A stretch of 64,000 nt of DNA from Lepidodermella squamata. Its lineage: Eukaryota; Gastrotricha. The position numbers were made by a program, and so were the translations under genes. This document shows positions 23,401-32,791 of the stretch, in pieces. The stretch lies in the NCBI GenBank assembly GCA_047495785.1, contig JBLDXI010000011.1:1116001-1180000 (forward strand), given 5' to 3'. The first letter of the stretch is position 1; each line of letters starts with the position of its first letter. A model generated the notes under the pieces. That model was not told where the DNA came from. It made no database searches and was given only the letters and a program-made list of their open reading frames with translations.

Positions 23401-26400
23401 ACATCTTCTCATCCTAAATATCGACTATATGTCACTATTTTCCTAGCATGGTTTGACTACGATGATGGTACTACTCTGGCCGATTGGCAGTTCGCGAACC
23501 TAGGTTATAGGGAGCCCAACATGGCGTGGACTAATGATAATGTGGAACCAGTATTCGGTCTGTATTACGGAGATGCGTCAGTATGGTCCGACATACAATA
23601 CTACTTCACGGCGAGGGATGCTGTTTGTGAGAAAAGCGCTAAGCCTTTTTCAAACTCATGCCCAAGAGGTTAGTTTTTTAATAGGATTTTCTCTTTGAAA
23701 CAAAGACAAAATTTCTACGCTGCAGTTGGCTCTGGGCCCTCAACTTGCGCTGAAAACATAATGGCAGGTCTTTATCTGAATGCCTCTGTTGGGTTCACTG
23801 TCAGCTCGTCCGTCCAAAATTCACCACCCCAAGTCATGGTAACCAATGGTATGCCATGGGTACCAGCTCCCACCGATACAGCCCCATGGATCAGAGTAAG
23901 CATTGATCTATGAAATGTTTGCATTCATCTTTTTATATTGACGATGTTAAGATTCGTTTCTCCCAAACCGTTTACATGCGAGCGATTAGCGTTATCGGTA
24001 GCTCTCTAGGGCTTGTAAGCACCTACCGTCTCCAATTTAAAGCGAATAGTGGAGCAACAAATTGGGACGACTTTTATGTAAAACGTGCTGCAGCCATGTT
24101 TGTGAAGGAAAGTTACATAATGTTCGCGGGCAGTGCGAACAGTAACATCAAAAACAATCAAGAAATATGCCCGCGTGCTCTTGTTGCCGAAATTCAACTG
24201 ACGCCACTTTCATGGGTGAACAAAGCGGCGGTTCGAATCGATCTCAAAGGCTGCGACACGTCCATCTCAGGTTTGGAACATTTCACAAACCGGGAATGGT
24301 TACTGTGAATCTGATTTATCCTTCTACTAGTGAGCTCATTTTGCGAATGTTGGAATGAGCTGCTGCTTCACACCAATACAACCTTCTGGTCAGCAACAGA
24401 GCAAAGCACGTTTCCGTTTTTACCTGAGTCGGAGGGCGCTGACTCTGTGTTAGACGCGAACGCTAAAGCGGCACCGCTGAAGAGGGAACAGTTATCAGAT
24501 AGCTCATACCCGAACGGCTGGTTGCCTGTCACTGTGGATAACGCGAACTACTGGCAGGTTTCCTTTTCCGTGGTCAAGGTTATTGCTGGGCTCGTGATGA
24601 CTGGTAGAAGGGTGGCTGGCGAGAACAACTACATAACATCCTACTATATCCAATGGTCACCAAATGGCTACAGCTACACATACAACTATTACTTGAATTC
24701 TGAAGGATCCCCTAAAGTTAGTCTGTTGCAATCTGAACTTTCAAACAACTTTCATTAAATTATTTCAGCTTTTCCCTGGACCTAGCACATCGAACGGGAT
24801 CTTACAACAAACCTTCTGCCCACCGATCAAAGCGATATCGTTCAGAATTTTACCCGATAGTTATAAAAATCAACCTGGTCTATTGTTAGACCTGTTTGGC
24901 TGCAACGGACGTGGCAAGAGATGTAATATTTTACGTGTTGATATAGCGTTAGAAATGTAAAGTTCGTCATAAAACAGGCTTTGATTGTTGTAATGAGGTT
25001 GGAACTTGCCAGTGCTTCTGTCCGGCTGGTTACACCGGTTCAACTTGCAGCACGCCGATGACTGATCCAATCAATTATTACATAGACGCTCCTCCGCCTG
25101 TTTGTGAATCGACTGATCTACTCCCTATAGCCTTCGCGAAACAATGGGGTGGTAACGGTGTTACTGCATCAAGCGCACAAGAAGACCCGAAATATGCTGT
25201 GTTCGGGCAAGATCCGGAAAAGGGTTGGATTCCATTGACCACAGACGTTAGGCCATACATCGAAATCGATATCGGAAAGGTCATGTCAGTCAGCATGATT
25301 CAGCTGTCTGGGAATAGCAATGCGCGAGTAACCTCGTACGGAGTTTGGTTCAAAGTTCCAAACAAGGGTGATAATATGTTTTACCCGGTTCTCACTACTC
25401 AGACGGACCCAACCTCGCCAGTCAAAGTGAGCTTAGTTTCCATTTTTTCATTGATAGATAATTGAATTCATTCAGCCAATACCTGGGGCTCGTGGGATTT
25501 CGTCTACCAGATACATTCCGTTCAGATTCTGCCCTACTCTGCGCACTGATGTTTTGCGCATTCAGCCGTTTCAGTATTTGAACCAGCGAGTTATGAGATT
25601 GAAAGTTTTTGGCTGCCCGCCCCATGCTTCATGTTCTACCTGCTGTACTAACTCTGCCGGTTGTACCTGTTCTTGCCCGGTTGGGTATCAAACTAATTAC
25701 CAGAGCTCAAGCGTTGCCAACCCCTGGGAACATTGCGGTAGGACTCGAAAATTAGAGCGTCCAATTTTGATATAATATATGTCTATCATAGAGCAATGGT
25801 CCTTCCAGCCCATCGATTGCGAAGATCTGGCTTTTCACCAGCCGACTTTACCTAGTGGCGAATATACGATTTACCCACCAGGAATGCCGGCAATGAAAGT
25901 GTATTGCGAAATGGCGGCTTTTGGCGGAGGCTGGACTGTTATCCAACGGCGTATTGATAAAACGCAAGATTTCTATCAAACGTGGGCAACATACAAGGCA
26001 GGGTTCGGAACTCTCTCCACCAACTTCTGGTTTGGCAATGACAAAATCCACAATCTAACAGCTGGGATAAATAAATACACGCTGCTTGTCGTGCTAACTG
26101 CTGCTGATGACACTGTAGCAATAGCTCATTACGATCAATTCTTGATTGAAAGCGAAAGTGATAAGTATCGACTGAGATTGGGGAATTTTGTCTGCGGGAA
26201 TGCGCAAGATTCGCTCAGCTATCATAAGAATTATGAGTTTGCCACAAAGGATAAAGATGCGCCTTTTCGATGTGCTCAAGCTTACTACGGCGCCTGGTGG
26301 TACGGGGAATGTCATCAAAGGTTTGCTGGCCATTCAAAATTATTAAAGAATGTTTCACATTATTCCTATGAAGCAATCTCAATGGGATATATGGGTCGAG

Positions 26401-29400
26401 GGACTTCGGCCAAGGTATCAATTGGCTGACATTCCGAGGTTATTACGAGTCAGTCAAAACTGCCCGAATGATGATTCGTAGATCCCCGATGCCTTACTCA
26501 CTGCCAAGTTAATAAGCAATTTTTTATTTTTCCATATTAAGCTATTTTTGCAAACAGATTTCTCGCCTACATATCCTTACCCCGTCGATTGTCAAGACAT
26601 TTTGTTCAATAACCCAAATGCTGGTTCGGGGATTTATCGAATCTACCCCACAGACGTCTCTCTTTCCACTGTTGTAAATGTCTATTGTGATATGGCAGCT
26701 TTAGGAGGAGGATGGACTTCCATAGCTCGTCATTACGATGCGACAGTGAATTTCACACAAAATTGGGACACATATTCGAAGGGGTTTGGCAGCCCGAGTG
26801 GAAATTTCTATCTCGGCAATGATAACATTAGAACGCTCACGGATTTCAAAAAGACTAACCTGCCATACACATTGGCTATAGTTATGGAGGATTCGACGGG
26901 CGAAAAGCGGACTGCCTATTACACAAATTTCTACATTGGAGACTCAACAGCTTTTTATGATCTGAACTTTGGAAGTTACGTATCGAATGAAATTGAACTG
27001 CCCGGTAATTTCACAAAATTGCTCAGTTAGCTGTAAAATGTTTGTAATCAAGGTGATGCCCTGTCGGTCCACAAAGGGAATGTTTTCAAAACCTATGATA
27101 AGTCGAGCAGTGACTATTGCCCGAAAGCTCGCAGTGGTGGCTGGTGGTTCGATCAAGATATGTATGCGACAAACAGCGGTTACTGCTTGGAATCAAATGC
27201 GAATGGAGCATACGGAAATACAGACTTCGAAATGGGCATGAATTGGGTGACGTGGAAAGGCCGTTATGAATCACTGAAAAGCATTGTTATGCTGATGAAA
27301 CGACCAAGTAGATTTTCGCTCGTAACTGTGGATTTTTAGTTGACAATTTTTTTGAAGATGAGAAACCGGTTGACTGTCAACATATTCTGGCCCAGTATGG
27401 CGGCACTGCAACGGATCAGCGGTATTGGATGTACCCGTTAGGTCTAAGGTCCACTCGATTGCCGTGTCAAATGTCGGCTGATGCCACCAACTCGAAAGGA
27501 TGGACTGTATGACTGCTTCGTCTCTCTAATATAACCTTCATCTTTTTTCTTTAAGCTTGTTGCTCGACGAACAGCATACGCTATTGATTTCGAAAGAAAT
27601 TGGCAGGATTACAAGGATGGTTTTGGAGACAACGGTCTCGGTGGATCAGATTTCTACTTCGGTTTGTCCTAATATATTGTCAAGCTAATCCCGCCATTTT
27701 TTGAATCGGGATAGGTAACGAAAATCTGTACAAGCTCACAAATTCTGCCTCTTACTCACTACGAATAATTATGAAATCTCAATCTGGATCATCTGCGACT
27801 GTTTACTATGACAATTTCCGGCTCTCGAGTGAGGCCGATTTCTACCGACTCTTTGTATCGGGGTTCACTCTGGGTGGCGGAACTGCAGGTAGGGAGAATG
27901 AGATTATACGAACTCTTTGTATTTGATAATGTTGAGCAGGAGACTCTCTTTCCGTTCACAATGGGTTGCAATTCTCAACTGCTGACAAGGGACCCTCTCA
28001 GGACTGTGCAAAGGCCTCGTTAGGGGGATGGTGGTTCCAAACTGGTTTTACCTGCTTCGATTCATTTTTATTTGGCAAACTTAATTCGAGTGCTGATTTC
28101 CCTTCGAAATGGTCATCATTTGCTAGCGGATTGACTCTGAAAGAAGTATCAATGGCAGTGAAACGCCGCATCGTTATCGATGCCTACAGTGCTAAATCAA
28201 CAGCCCTGTGCGGGGCGATGCAAGTGACGCAGCACACCTGCGATCATCCATTCAAATACGACGGAGGGGATACCATTCGAATGCCTCTGCCCAATATAGG
28301 GAACGGATTTTTTACTGGAACGGACATCATTTGCACGCGTAAGAATAAAATTCGACGTTTTTGAACTGATGTCGCTGATTTTTCTCGGTAGCTTATCCTC
28401 AGCCACAAGACTGCGCTTATCTGCAATCGACGCTAACAGGGACCACGAAATACTTTTCCAATACCCAAACTAACCTGTACAGCTCAGTAAGTGGAGCCTT
28501 CACAGCTTACTGTGACATGGAAATGATGGGAGGTGGATGGACTGTTATTCAACGCCGAGTTAATAACAAGCAAACCTTCTTGCAAGACTTTACCGGCTAT
28601 GAATTATCTTTTGGGAGCTACAAGAATAACTTCTGGCTGGGCAATAGCGTTATTCGAGCTTTAACTCAAGCGGATAAGTATCAGCTGCTTGTTGAACTTC
28701 AAGATGCTAGCAACAACTACGCATTCGCTTTGTACGACTTATTCTACACAACTTCGAGCGTCAGTGTACTTAAGCTAAGGTGAGTTCAGCAAGACTAATC
28801 AATGTAAATTGTGAATTTTGCTTTTCAGTGGCTATCAGGTTTGTTCAACAGCCGGTGACTCTCTAACAACTTTAACTGACAAGGCTTTTATCGTAAGTTT
28901 AGACGCTTCATATCCAATGGCCAAGGTCTCTTTTGTTGATAGGTTGATGACTGTGGAACGGGCGGTTGGTGGAGATCCGCTCCTTGCCAATGGCCGTCTC
29001 TAACTTCGAACTTGAACGCCCCTTACGTGTCGACATCTTCGTGTGATCGGGGTATCTACTGGTGGACCTACGGCGGGGCTTACTGCCCTAACCTGGCTTA
29101 CACTTCCATGAAGATTCGTCCGAAATCCGCTGCTAGTGTGCGCTTCGTGGCAGCTAGCAATTTCTCATGCGCGACAACATCTTTCCAATCTCTGGGTGTT
29201 GGGTCGGGAGACGCTTGCCAGAAACTATGTGCTGACGAACCTAATTGCAAATTGGCGGTTTACGACAAGAGCAATAACAATTGCTCCCTCCAGTCATCAA
29301 TTTGCGTGCCTGGGGATGGCAAAGGCAGCATAAATGGCAACAGAGATACGTTCTTCAGGATGGACAGCTGCACTAGCATTTCACCAACTTGCGGACCTAA

Positions 29401-30427
29401 TCCGTCTATGGTAAGTGTATATCAACTATTTTAGGGCTAAGTAAATCAGGTGGAATTTCCAAGGATGGCACAACTCAAGAAATCATCAATATGCCAACGA
29501 ATCTCACCGTTCGGTACACATGCATGCCTGGCTATACTAATGCAGCCTGGAATGGGGATAATACTACCCTTTACTGTATGGAGAAGAAAATTGCATACGT
29601 TGTAGTATTTTAATGTCTGCCCTTTCCAGGTGACCAATCAAAAAAGCGCTGGGTGGGAAGGTTCCTGGATTGTCAAACCCTATGCGGACCATATCCAGTA
29701 ATTGCTAATGCCCAGTTATCGCCAGATATTACCGTCAGCGGGGGTACGATGACCCTTTATTACACCTGCAATGTAGACTATGAATGGGTTGCTGGCGATC
29801 TTACACGAATTTGCGGTTTGTCTGCTACCTCATTCCTTTCTGTTTTGAAGTTCTGTGTCTGCAGAGCCTCCTTATAACGGATTCAAAGGAGATACTCTGA
29901 ACTGCTCCTCAACATTGTGCCCGACACTGCCTTTCGTCGACTTCAGCACTTACAACGTCAGTGCTACTGGAGCTCCGATTAATAGACGATTCACCATCGT
30001 TAACTTCACATGCGATAAGGGATATCTCTTTGAACAAACGCTGTTGAAATCATCCCTCATTCAGTGCGATGAGAAGAGTACCTGGTCGCCGTCAGATCCT
30101 GGAGCTTGCATCCGTTAGCGGATATTTATTTTTTTATTGTTTGAAAAAGTATCGATTTAATTTGCAAATACAGCTTTCCACTGCGGACTGTCGCCCTATG
30201 TTGACAATTGCGTCATTTCACCAGATGCCGCATCCACGCCGAAAATATGGGAATATATGACAACTATATTTTACATGTGCAAGAATGAACAGGTTCTTGA
30301 TCCACTTCTCTGGGACAACAACGTCACGATCGCGTGTGTTGGCAACGAAACTTGGGGCGTTGTCGACTATGTCGGGCCTAATGGACCGAGACCGAAAGAT
30401 TGGCTGCCATCTAAATGCAAAGGTTAA
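8749..30427 (+). CDS. Giant secreted multi-domain protein (LamG–EGF–CLECT–F5/8C–FReD–PAN–sushi), 73 exons
   Basis: I followed one open reading through 73 exons with consistent phase at each junction, giving 12,351 nt and 4,116 aa plus stop. The N-terminus is a signal peptide (MPLKTALQALIALIGLADFAGA, cleavage probably before QLSS). In order follow LamG (residues ~23–251), about 21 EGF repeats (252–952), 8 C-type-lectin-like domains (958–2230) with two Thr/Pro-rich linkers, 3 F5/8 type C domains (2230–2810), 4 fibrinogen-related domains (2810–3750), one PAN/apple domain (~3752–3845) and about 4 sushi modules (3846–4116). No membrane anchor is visible, so the protein is probably secreted. Such modules mediate cell–matrix adhesion, carbohydrate binding and innate recognition; the precise role is inference. 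EGF plus FReD recalls tenascins, but no FN3 is present. A split into two genes is possible but nothing internal looks like a new start. Block entries below list the exons. Confidence 0.85.
9387..11348 (+). repeat. Intron 1, filled with repeats
   Basis: This intron holds a 46-bp tandem duplication at 9722–9808 (CTCGTATGACACCCACAGTA repeats). It also holds an inverted copy of the 6935–7145 element, split into 10157–10245 and 11163–11300 by about 917 bp of other DNA. That inserted segment has recurring GCAGCGC words near both ends. No exon was seen inside. Confidence 0.65.
11629..13049 (+). other. Long intron 3 with a nested MITE
   Basis: This 1,421-bp intron separates EGF repeats 1 and 2. It contains the MITE described at 11906–12080. 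Apart from that I see only AT-rich sequence and short unsupported open frames (for example minus-strand 12217–12471). Confidence 0.6.
11906..12080. mobile_element. MITE in intron 3 (GCGTCGTTGAATAACTCGG termini)
   Basis: The ends are inverted repeats of at least 38 bp: ATATCGCTAGCGTCGTTGAA at the left is mirrored by TTCAACAACGCTAACGATAT at the right, and the inner part includes AACTCGGATTTAGGCTTGTT and its complement. The core of about 90 bp has no coding capacity. A shorter relative lies at 38568–38706. It is a non-autonomous DNA element; the family is unassigned. Confidence 0.8.
16710..17859 (+). other. C-type-lectin-like domains 1 and 2 (exons 29–33)
   Basis: Exons: 16710-16794, 16889-16944, 16995-17266, 17327-17627, 17675-17859. 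Domain 1 begins at CCPCDSLLIDGNCIF and shows AAIAECVKYGGTLASF (first helix and the CTL 'GGxLxS' strand), then ICVWIGV and late cysteines. Domain 2 begins near RIFDRCYSRG and contains SCEARNGKLSAV, GWIGYN and CTMATSKGWIDVPC. Both have the WIG core motif of the fold. No EPN or QPD sugar-specificity tripeptide was seen. Confidence 0.8.
17933..18038 (+). other. Thr/Pro/Ala-rich linker exon
   Basis: This exon encodes a run rich in Thr, Pro, Ala and Val (beginning PTTTAAPAPAVVV) before SYCDSPCSAT. It is typical of an O-glycosylated mucin-like spacer separating lectin domains 2 and 3. Confidence 0.8.
18336..18850. mobile_element. Foldback element with tRNA-like B boxes in intron 34
   Basis: The intron between the linker and lectin domain 3 contains two arms of about 175 bp in inverted orientation. 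CATTATGCTTCCATG with GTCCGCGTGGTCACGTGGCA at the left is mirrored at the right, followed by mirrored CTTCGTCGTTTCGTCG and ACTTACGAAAGAAAAAAATG blocks. Each arm ends inward in GGTCCCGGGTTCGAATCC, which contains a perfect RNA polymerase III B box (GGTTCGAATCC). The two inner segments differ, but each resembles a degenerate tRNA. The most economical reading is a foldback made from two head-to-head tRNA-derived SINE-like copies. It is spliced out with the intron. Confidence 0.75.
18962..19737 (+). other. C-type-lectin-like domain 3 with RGD (exons 35–40)
   Basis: Exons: 18962-19004, 19063-19077, 19134-19287, 19341-19351, 19403-19449, 19511-19737. Two are micro-exons of 15 and 11 nt. The domain opens with CPPGYVYNACWDSCYKAYTS, has NKCLDDGAHLFVPNTQEEL and GYWIGLQD, and closes with DRSYICE. 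The tripeptide RGD occurs late in the domain, in the context FIRGDTGRW, a possible integrin contact. Confidence 0.8.
19951..20543 (+). other. C-type-lectin-like domain 4 with RGD and Thr-rich tail (exons 41–43)
   Basis: Exons: 19951-19975, 20035-20252, 20304-20543. Landmarks are YFKFLDKCFQNWGV, KVWIGVRYISGSWTWE and the closing YCICQINYKF. RGD recurs at the same relative place as in domain 3 (WERGDTGKD). The last exon ends in a Thr/Ser homopolymer-like linker and at a GC donor. Confidence 0.8.
20544..20596 (+). other. GC–AG intron
   Basis: The exon ends AAG and the intron starts GCAAGT and ends TTTTCTAG. Phase 0 joins …SCK to DKCCPCGFKF, the start of lectin domain 5. The nearby GT donor (GTATCA, 5 nt later) would put a stop codon right after the splice, so the GC donor is the consistent choice. 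Confidence 0.75.
20597..21710 (+). other. C-type-lectin-like domains 5 and 6 (exons 44–48)
   Basis: Exons: 20597-20667, 20719-20858, 20911-21147, 21214-21480, 21534-21710. Domain 5 runs from CCPCGFKF through CINRGATLVSFANSNEM and YGVWAWPDG to WYNYICEIA. Domain 6 starts SCQNPIPTSG and has ANKCIWIFND, AACKA-type helix residues (RACKAAGLEPVALLN), LYTWDGE and ends RYPICTVP. Both match the long-form lectin fold; neither shows EPN or QPD. Confidence 0.78.
21761..23668 (+). other. C-type-lectin-like domains 7 and 8 (exons 49–52)
   Basis: Exons: 21761-21833, 21889-22112, 22165-22602, 23447-23668. Domain 7 opens MCPAGFKWIS and has RQRCWAMFATYGLVSINSD, FWIGLDN and closes GRYFICE. Domain 8 opens CEPGWTYFNGQCYKYL, has LCDFFGAYMITPNT and FYFGLYR, and closes ARDAVCEKSA. 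An 844-bp intron interrupts domain 8. Confidence 0.78.
22603..23446. repeat. Intron 51 with inverted repeat
   Basis: GCAAGGATTATTCGCATTT near 22795 is mirrored by AAATGCGAATAATCCTTGC near 23296, with further weaker complementarity outside these blocks (TTTTGTCAGAC at 22755 against TCAGACAGAACAAT at about 23352). The pair bounds about 520 bp of non-coding DNA, consistent with a degenerate foldback or MITE insertion that enlarged this intron. Confidence 0.6.
23726..25737 (+). other. Three F5/8 type C (discoidin) domains with a small EGF-like insert (exons 53–58)
   Basis: Exons: 23726-23895, 23952-24270, 24331-24716, 24769-24922, 24978-25426, 25476-25737. Domain 1 has PWIR, then MRAISVIGSS and closes VRIDLKGCD. 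Domain 2 has YPNGWLPVTVDN, VIAGLVMTGRR, SYYIQWSPNGYSY and closes LLLDLFGC. Domain 3 has GVTASSAQEDPKYAVFGQ, YIEIDIGKVMSVSMIQLSGN and closes MRLKVFGC. These match the lipid- and glycan-binding discoidin fold. EGF-like stretches (CQCFCPAGYTGSTC; CTCSCPVGYQ) sit before and after domain 3. A 33-nt segment in exon 54 with GT…AG ends could be an optional intron but reads through in frame. Confidence 0.82.
25792..29130 (+). other. Four fibrinogen-related domains (FReD) (exons 59–69)
   Basis: Exons: 25792-26320, 26374-26507, 26558-26974, 27053-27307, 27340-27506, 27556-27661, 27715-27888, 27940-28338, 28392-28779, 28829-28892, 28943-29414 (the last shared with PAN). FReD1 is the most canonical: DCEDL start, YCEMAAFGGGWTVIQRR, NFWFGNDKIHNLT, GAWWYGECHQ joined by splicing to SNLNGIYG, then GINWLTFRGYYESVK. 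FReD2 has YCDMAALGGGWTSIARH and SGGWWF. FReD3 is divergent, with extra sequence at its end (LGGWWFQTGFTC). FReD4 has YCDMEMMGGGWTVIQRRV and CGTGGWWRSAPCQW. FReDs bind acetylated sugars or receptors. Confidence 0.87.
29136..29414 (+). other. PAN/apple domain
   Basis: Directly after FReD4, in the same exon, comes a PAN-like module: FVAASNFSCATTSFQSLGVG, ACQKLCADEPNCKLAVYDK, NNNCSLQSSICVPG, then TFFRMDSC. The cysteine spacing fits PAN_1/apple, a module for protein or sugar contacts. The exon most likely ends at 29414 (donor GTGTAT) rather than 29410, because only that choice keeps the following sushi module in frame. Confidence 0.75.
29450..30427 (+). other. Sushi/CCP-like modules and C-terminus (exons 70–73)
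   Basis: Exons: 29450-29575, 29630-29815, 29865-30113, 30174-30427. Landmarks of CCP modules are VRYTCMPGYTNAAWNGD followed by LYC and RWVGRFLDC; YYTCNVDYEW followed by ICGEPP; and VNFTCDKGYLF followed by QCDEKSTWSPSDPGAC. The last module is degenerate (YMCKNEQVL, ACVGNETWG, KCKG). The frame stops at TAA 30425–30427. No membrane helix or GPI-like tail follows. An alternative last exon after an AG at about 30702 would add only about 17 residues and is unlikely. Confidence 0.78.
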
Positions 30428-30826
30428 ATGGGTTAAAGTTAAATCAGGCTCAGCTCACAACTGAGGCTTGAAAACATTTCGTTGCTCAGAGCTTGGGCAA
30501 TGAAGATGAACGTCATTGATAAAATTGCACCTTGGGCTAATTTTCTGTTGCTTCTTTTCGTTTATCCCCTCCGCTGATGGGAAGCGATGATGATTGACCT
30601 CCACGTGGTGCTTCCTGGATCCGCTGTAGCGGAACTGACAAATCATCAGCCATTAATGATGGAAACTGTTTACTATTTAATTAATTTGTTCATTTTTTTA
30701 AAGCTGTTACGCCCAAGAGAGGGCAGCTCGACATCGTTGGGCAAAACAACATCTAATTGCGAGATAGTTAGGACAAGAAAGCTGTGGTAGGAGAAGACAA
30801 GAAAGTTATATGCGGATTCATTTGTG
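30428..30826. other. Downstream flank of the large gene
   Basis: No further exon was recognised. The AT-rich stretch probably contains the 3' UTR; no strong AATAAA signal stands out. Confidence 0.4.
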
Positions 30827-31362
30827 ATATTGATAATTGATGAGTTACGAATTTGTTTAAGTGCTATGACAATGGGGCTAAGATTTTTAGACTCCTAGAT
30901 TTTTAGACGAAGGACGAATCGTTTAATATAAAAATTTGACTTTTTTCTACTCCTGCGTTTTTTTAATTTAATCACGCTCAGCCATGCATCGCCTAGGCGA
31001 ATTATGACTTTATGCCTGCGTTATGCCTGGTTAACGCCCGAGCGGAGCTATAGTAACGCCTGAGCTTACCACCAAGCGTTACTTTTTACTGAAAAAAGCT
31101 CTTCAGGTAACGTTTGGGAGCAACTTCAGGCGTTACTATAGCTCAACTCCGGCGTTAACCAGGCATAACGCAGGCATAAAGTCATAATTCGCCTAGGCGA
31201 TGCATGGCTGAGCGTGATTAAATTAAAAAAACGCAGGAGTAGAAAAAAGTCAAATTTTTATATTAAACGATTCGTCCTTCGTCTAAAAATCTAGGAGTCT
31301 AAAAATCTTAGCCCCATTGTCATAGCACTTACACAAATTCGTAACTTATCAATTATCAATAT
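30827..31362. mobile_element. 536-bp near-perfect palindrome (foldback)
   Basis: Two arms of about 255 bp are near-exact reverse complements. The left arm starts ATATTGATAATTGATGAG and the right arm ends with the complementary ATCAATTATCAATAT. Matching internal blocks include GCCATGCATCGCCTAGGCGA and CAGGCATAAC. Only about 20 bp at the centre is unpaired. A third, partial copy of the arm end (GCATAAAGTC, TTCGCCTAGGCG, ATGGCTGAGCGTGAT) follows at 31393–31445, after a short ATCAATT-type microsatellite. It has no coding capacity and is likely a foldback transposon or hairpin-forming element. Confidence 0.85.
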
Positions 31363-31507
31363 GATCAATTATCAATTATCAATTATCAATCAATTAGGCA
31401 TAAAGTCGAAATTCGCCTAGGCGTTACATGGCTGAGCGTGATGCATTTGCAGTTTTAAAAATGCAGCCAAAGGCCTTGTTGTTATTGCTAAAACCCCATT
31501 TTTTACA

Positions 31508-31603
31508 GGAGGCCTGTCACGTCCTGTCACGGCCTGCCGTTGACTGCTTCATTTCGGCATGGTCCCTTAGGGATGTCATACTCTGTTTTATTAGCTATTA
31601 GCT
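31508..31603 (+). repeat. Direct repeat flanking the array, left copy
   Basis: This ~95-bp block (GTCACGTCCTGTCACGGCCT through TTTTATTAGCTATTAGCTC) recurs almost unchanged and in the same orientation at 62868–62960. The two copies bracket the multicopy-gene region. Confidence 0.8.
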
Positions 31604-31651
31604 CGGTTTGTAAATGCAATATCTTAATAATTGACCAATAAAATACTATTA

Positions 31652-31942
31652 CATTGTAGGCCGGGTTTGCAGGGTCAAAGTACAACTTTAAAAATAGCGC
31701 GTGACGGTTAAAAATAGCTCTACTCTGTAACGTTATATGTGTAGCCTTATTTTTCAAATTTTTCAGATTTTTCAAACTATTTTAGAAATTCCACTATTAA
31801 AATAACCCAGCATTCTCAAGATACTTTTCAATAATCTGGAGAATCTGGAGAATTTGAAAAATAATTCTAACAACTAGCTGTATTATTTAAATAGCGTGAA
31901 TCATGCTTTGGACTTTGACCTTACGAAACCCGGCCTACAATG
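31652..31942. mobile_element. 291-bp MITE with TA target-site duplication
   Basis: The termini are CATTGTAGGCCGGGTTT and its reverse complement, and the inverted repeats extend imperfectly to about 35 bp. Comparison with the empty site in the inverted-repeat arms (around 54290 and 51215) shows insertion at a TA dinucleotide that is now duplicated. This fits a Tc1/mariner-type non-autonomous element. It is present only in the left flank of the tandem array. Confidence 0.85.
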
Positions 31943-32791
31943 TACATGACAACCGCAAAATTGAATTCAACAAGCTGTTCCACGGTAAAAATGGAAGTGG
32001 CATCATACAATGGAAGGGAAGGAGCCTTAGCGATAATACCTGTTGCCGCCTTTCTATCGATGTGAGGATCGCTGATGGCTAATGGTTTCGCTGATCGCAG
32101 CTTGCCCGTGAAGATGAACAATTATTTGATTGATGTAAACTTGAAAACTCTATGAATCACAATATGACAACGTGTCTCGTCTGCTGACTTTCCTGATGAA
32201 ACAGGGGGATGAGTACCTATAGCAAAAGCAAACGATTTCAAACCTAGCCTTAGCATTAAGCATTAATGTGCCCGCTGAAAACGTTTAACCCCGACCTCTG
32301 AAACGGCTCCAAATGACTCTGGCTCTTGGCACGAAAACTAGTGGCTGCACTTTTTTTCTCTTGTAGAGCTTCCAAACCTGGATATCACGCTCTTTAAATA
32401 AATAAATAAATAAAGAACTTTCACGCATTTCGGTTTTTCTTTAGCTATTTTTAGCTCGCCCAGAGTATTATTCCGCGAACGCCCTGTATTATCACACGAT
32501 CATGTACTGACCAAATCGCATCCCTTGGCAAAATTCCAAATTCGCACATTGTCAAAATTCGTTTTATTAGCTTCGCAGGTATGCATTTTTGTAAGGAGGA
32601 GAATGCCGAAACATAATTCTCGTCCATTTTAGCTACATACAGGCTAAGCCGCGATGTATAATTTCATCAGCTTCAAATTATTACATTAACAGACATAATA
32701 GGCATCCTTTAGATATTTCTCGTTCTACATGCTGATTATAATTATTTGGAAGCTGAAGAAATTAACAGTTGAGTTACAAATTGTAGCGGAA

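Noticed and set aside
24080-24112. Possible 33-nt intron in the first F5/8 type C domain (GTAAAA…GAAG)
   Set aside because: It is shorter than any other intron here and its length keeps the frame, so reading through is simpler. RNA would decide.
26320-26460. Apparent frameshift in the first fibrinogen-related domain
   Set aside because: A 53-nt intron (26321–26373) restores the expected CHQ–SNLNGIYG–GINW order, so the gene is intact there.
30703-30757. Possible extra last exon of the large gene
   Set aside because: It would add only about 17 residues with no domain meaning, and the preceding TAA at 30425 ends the sushi region naturally.
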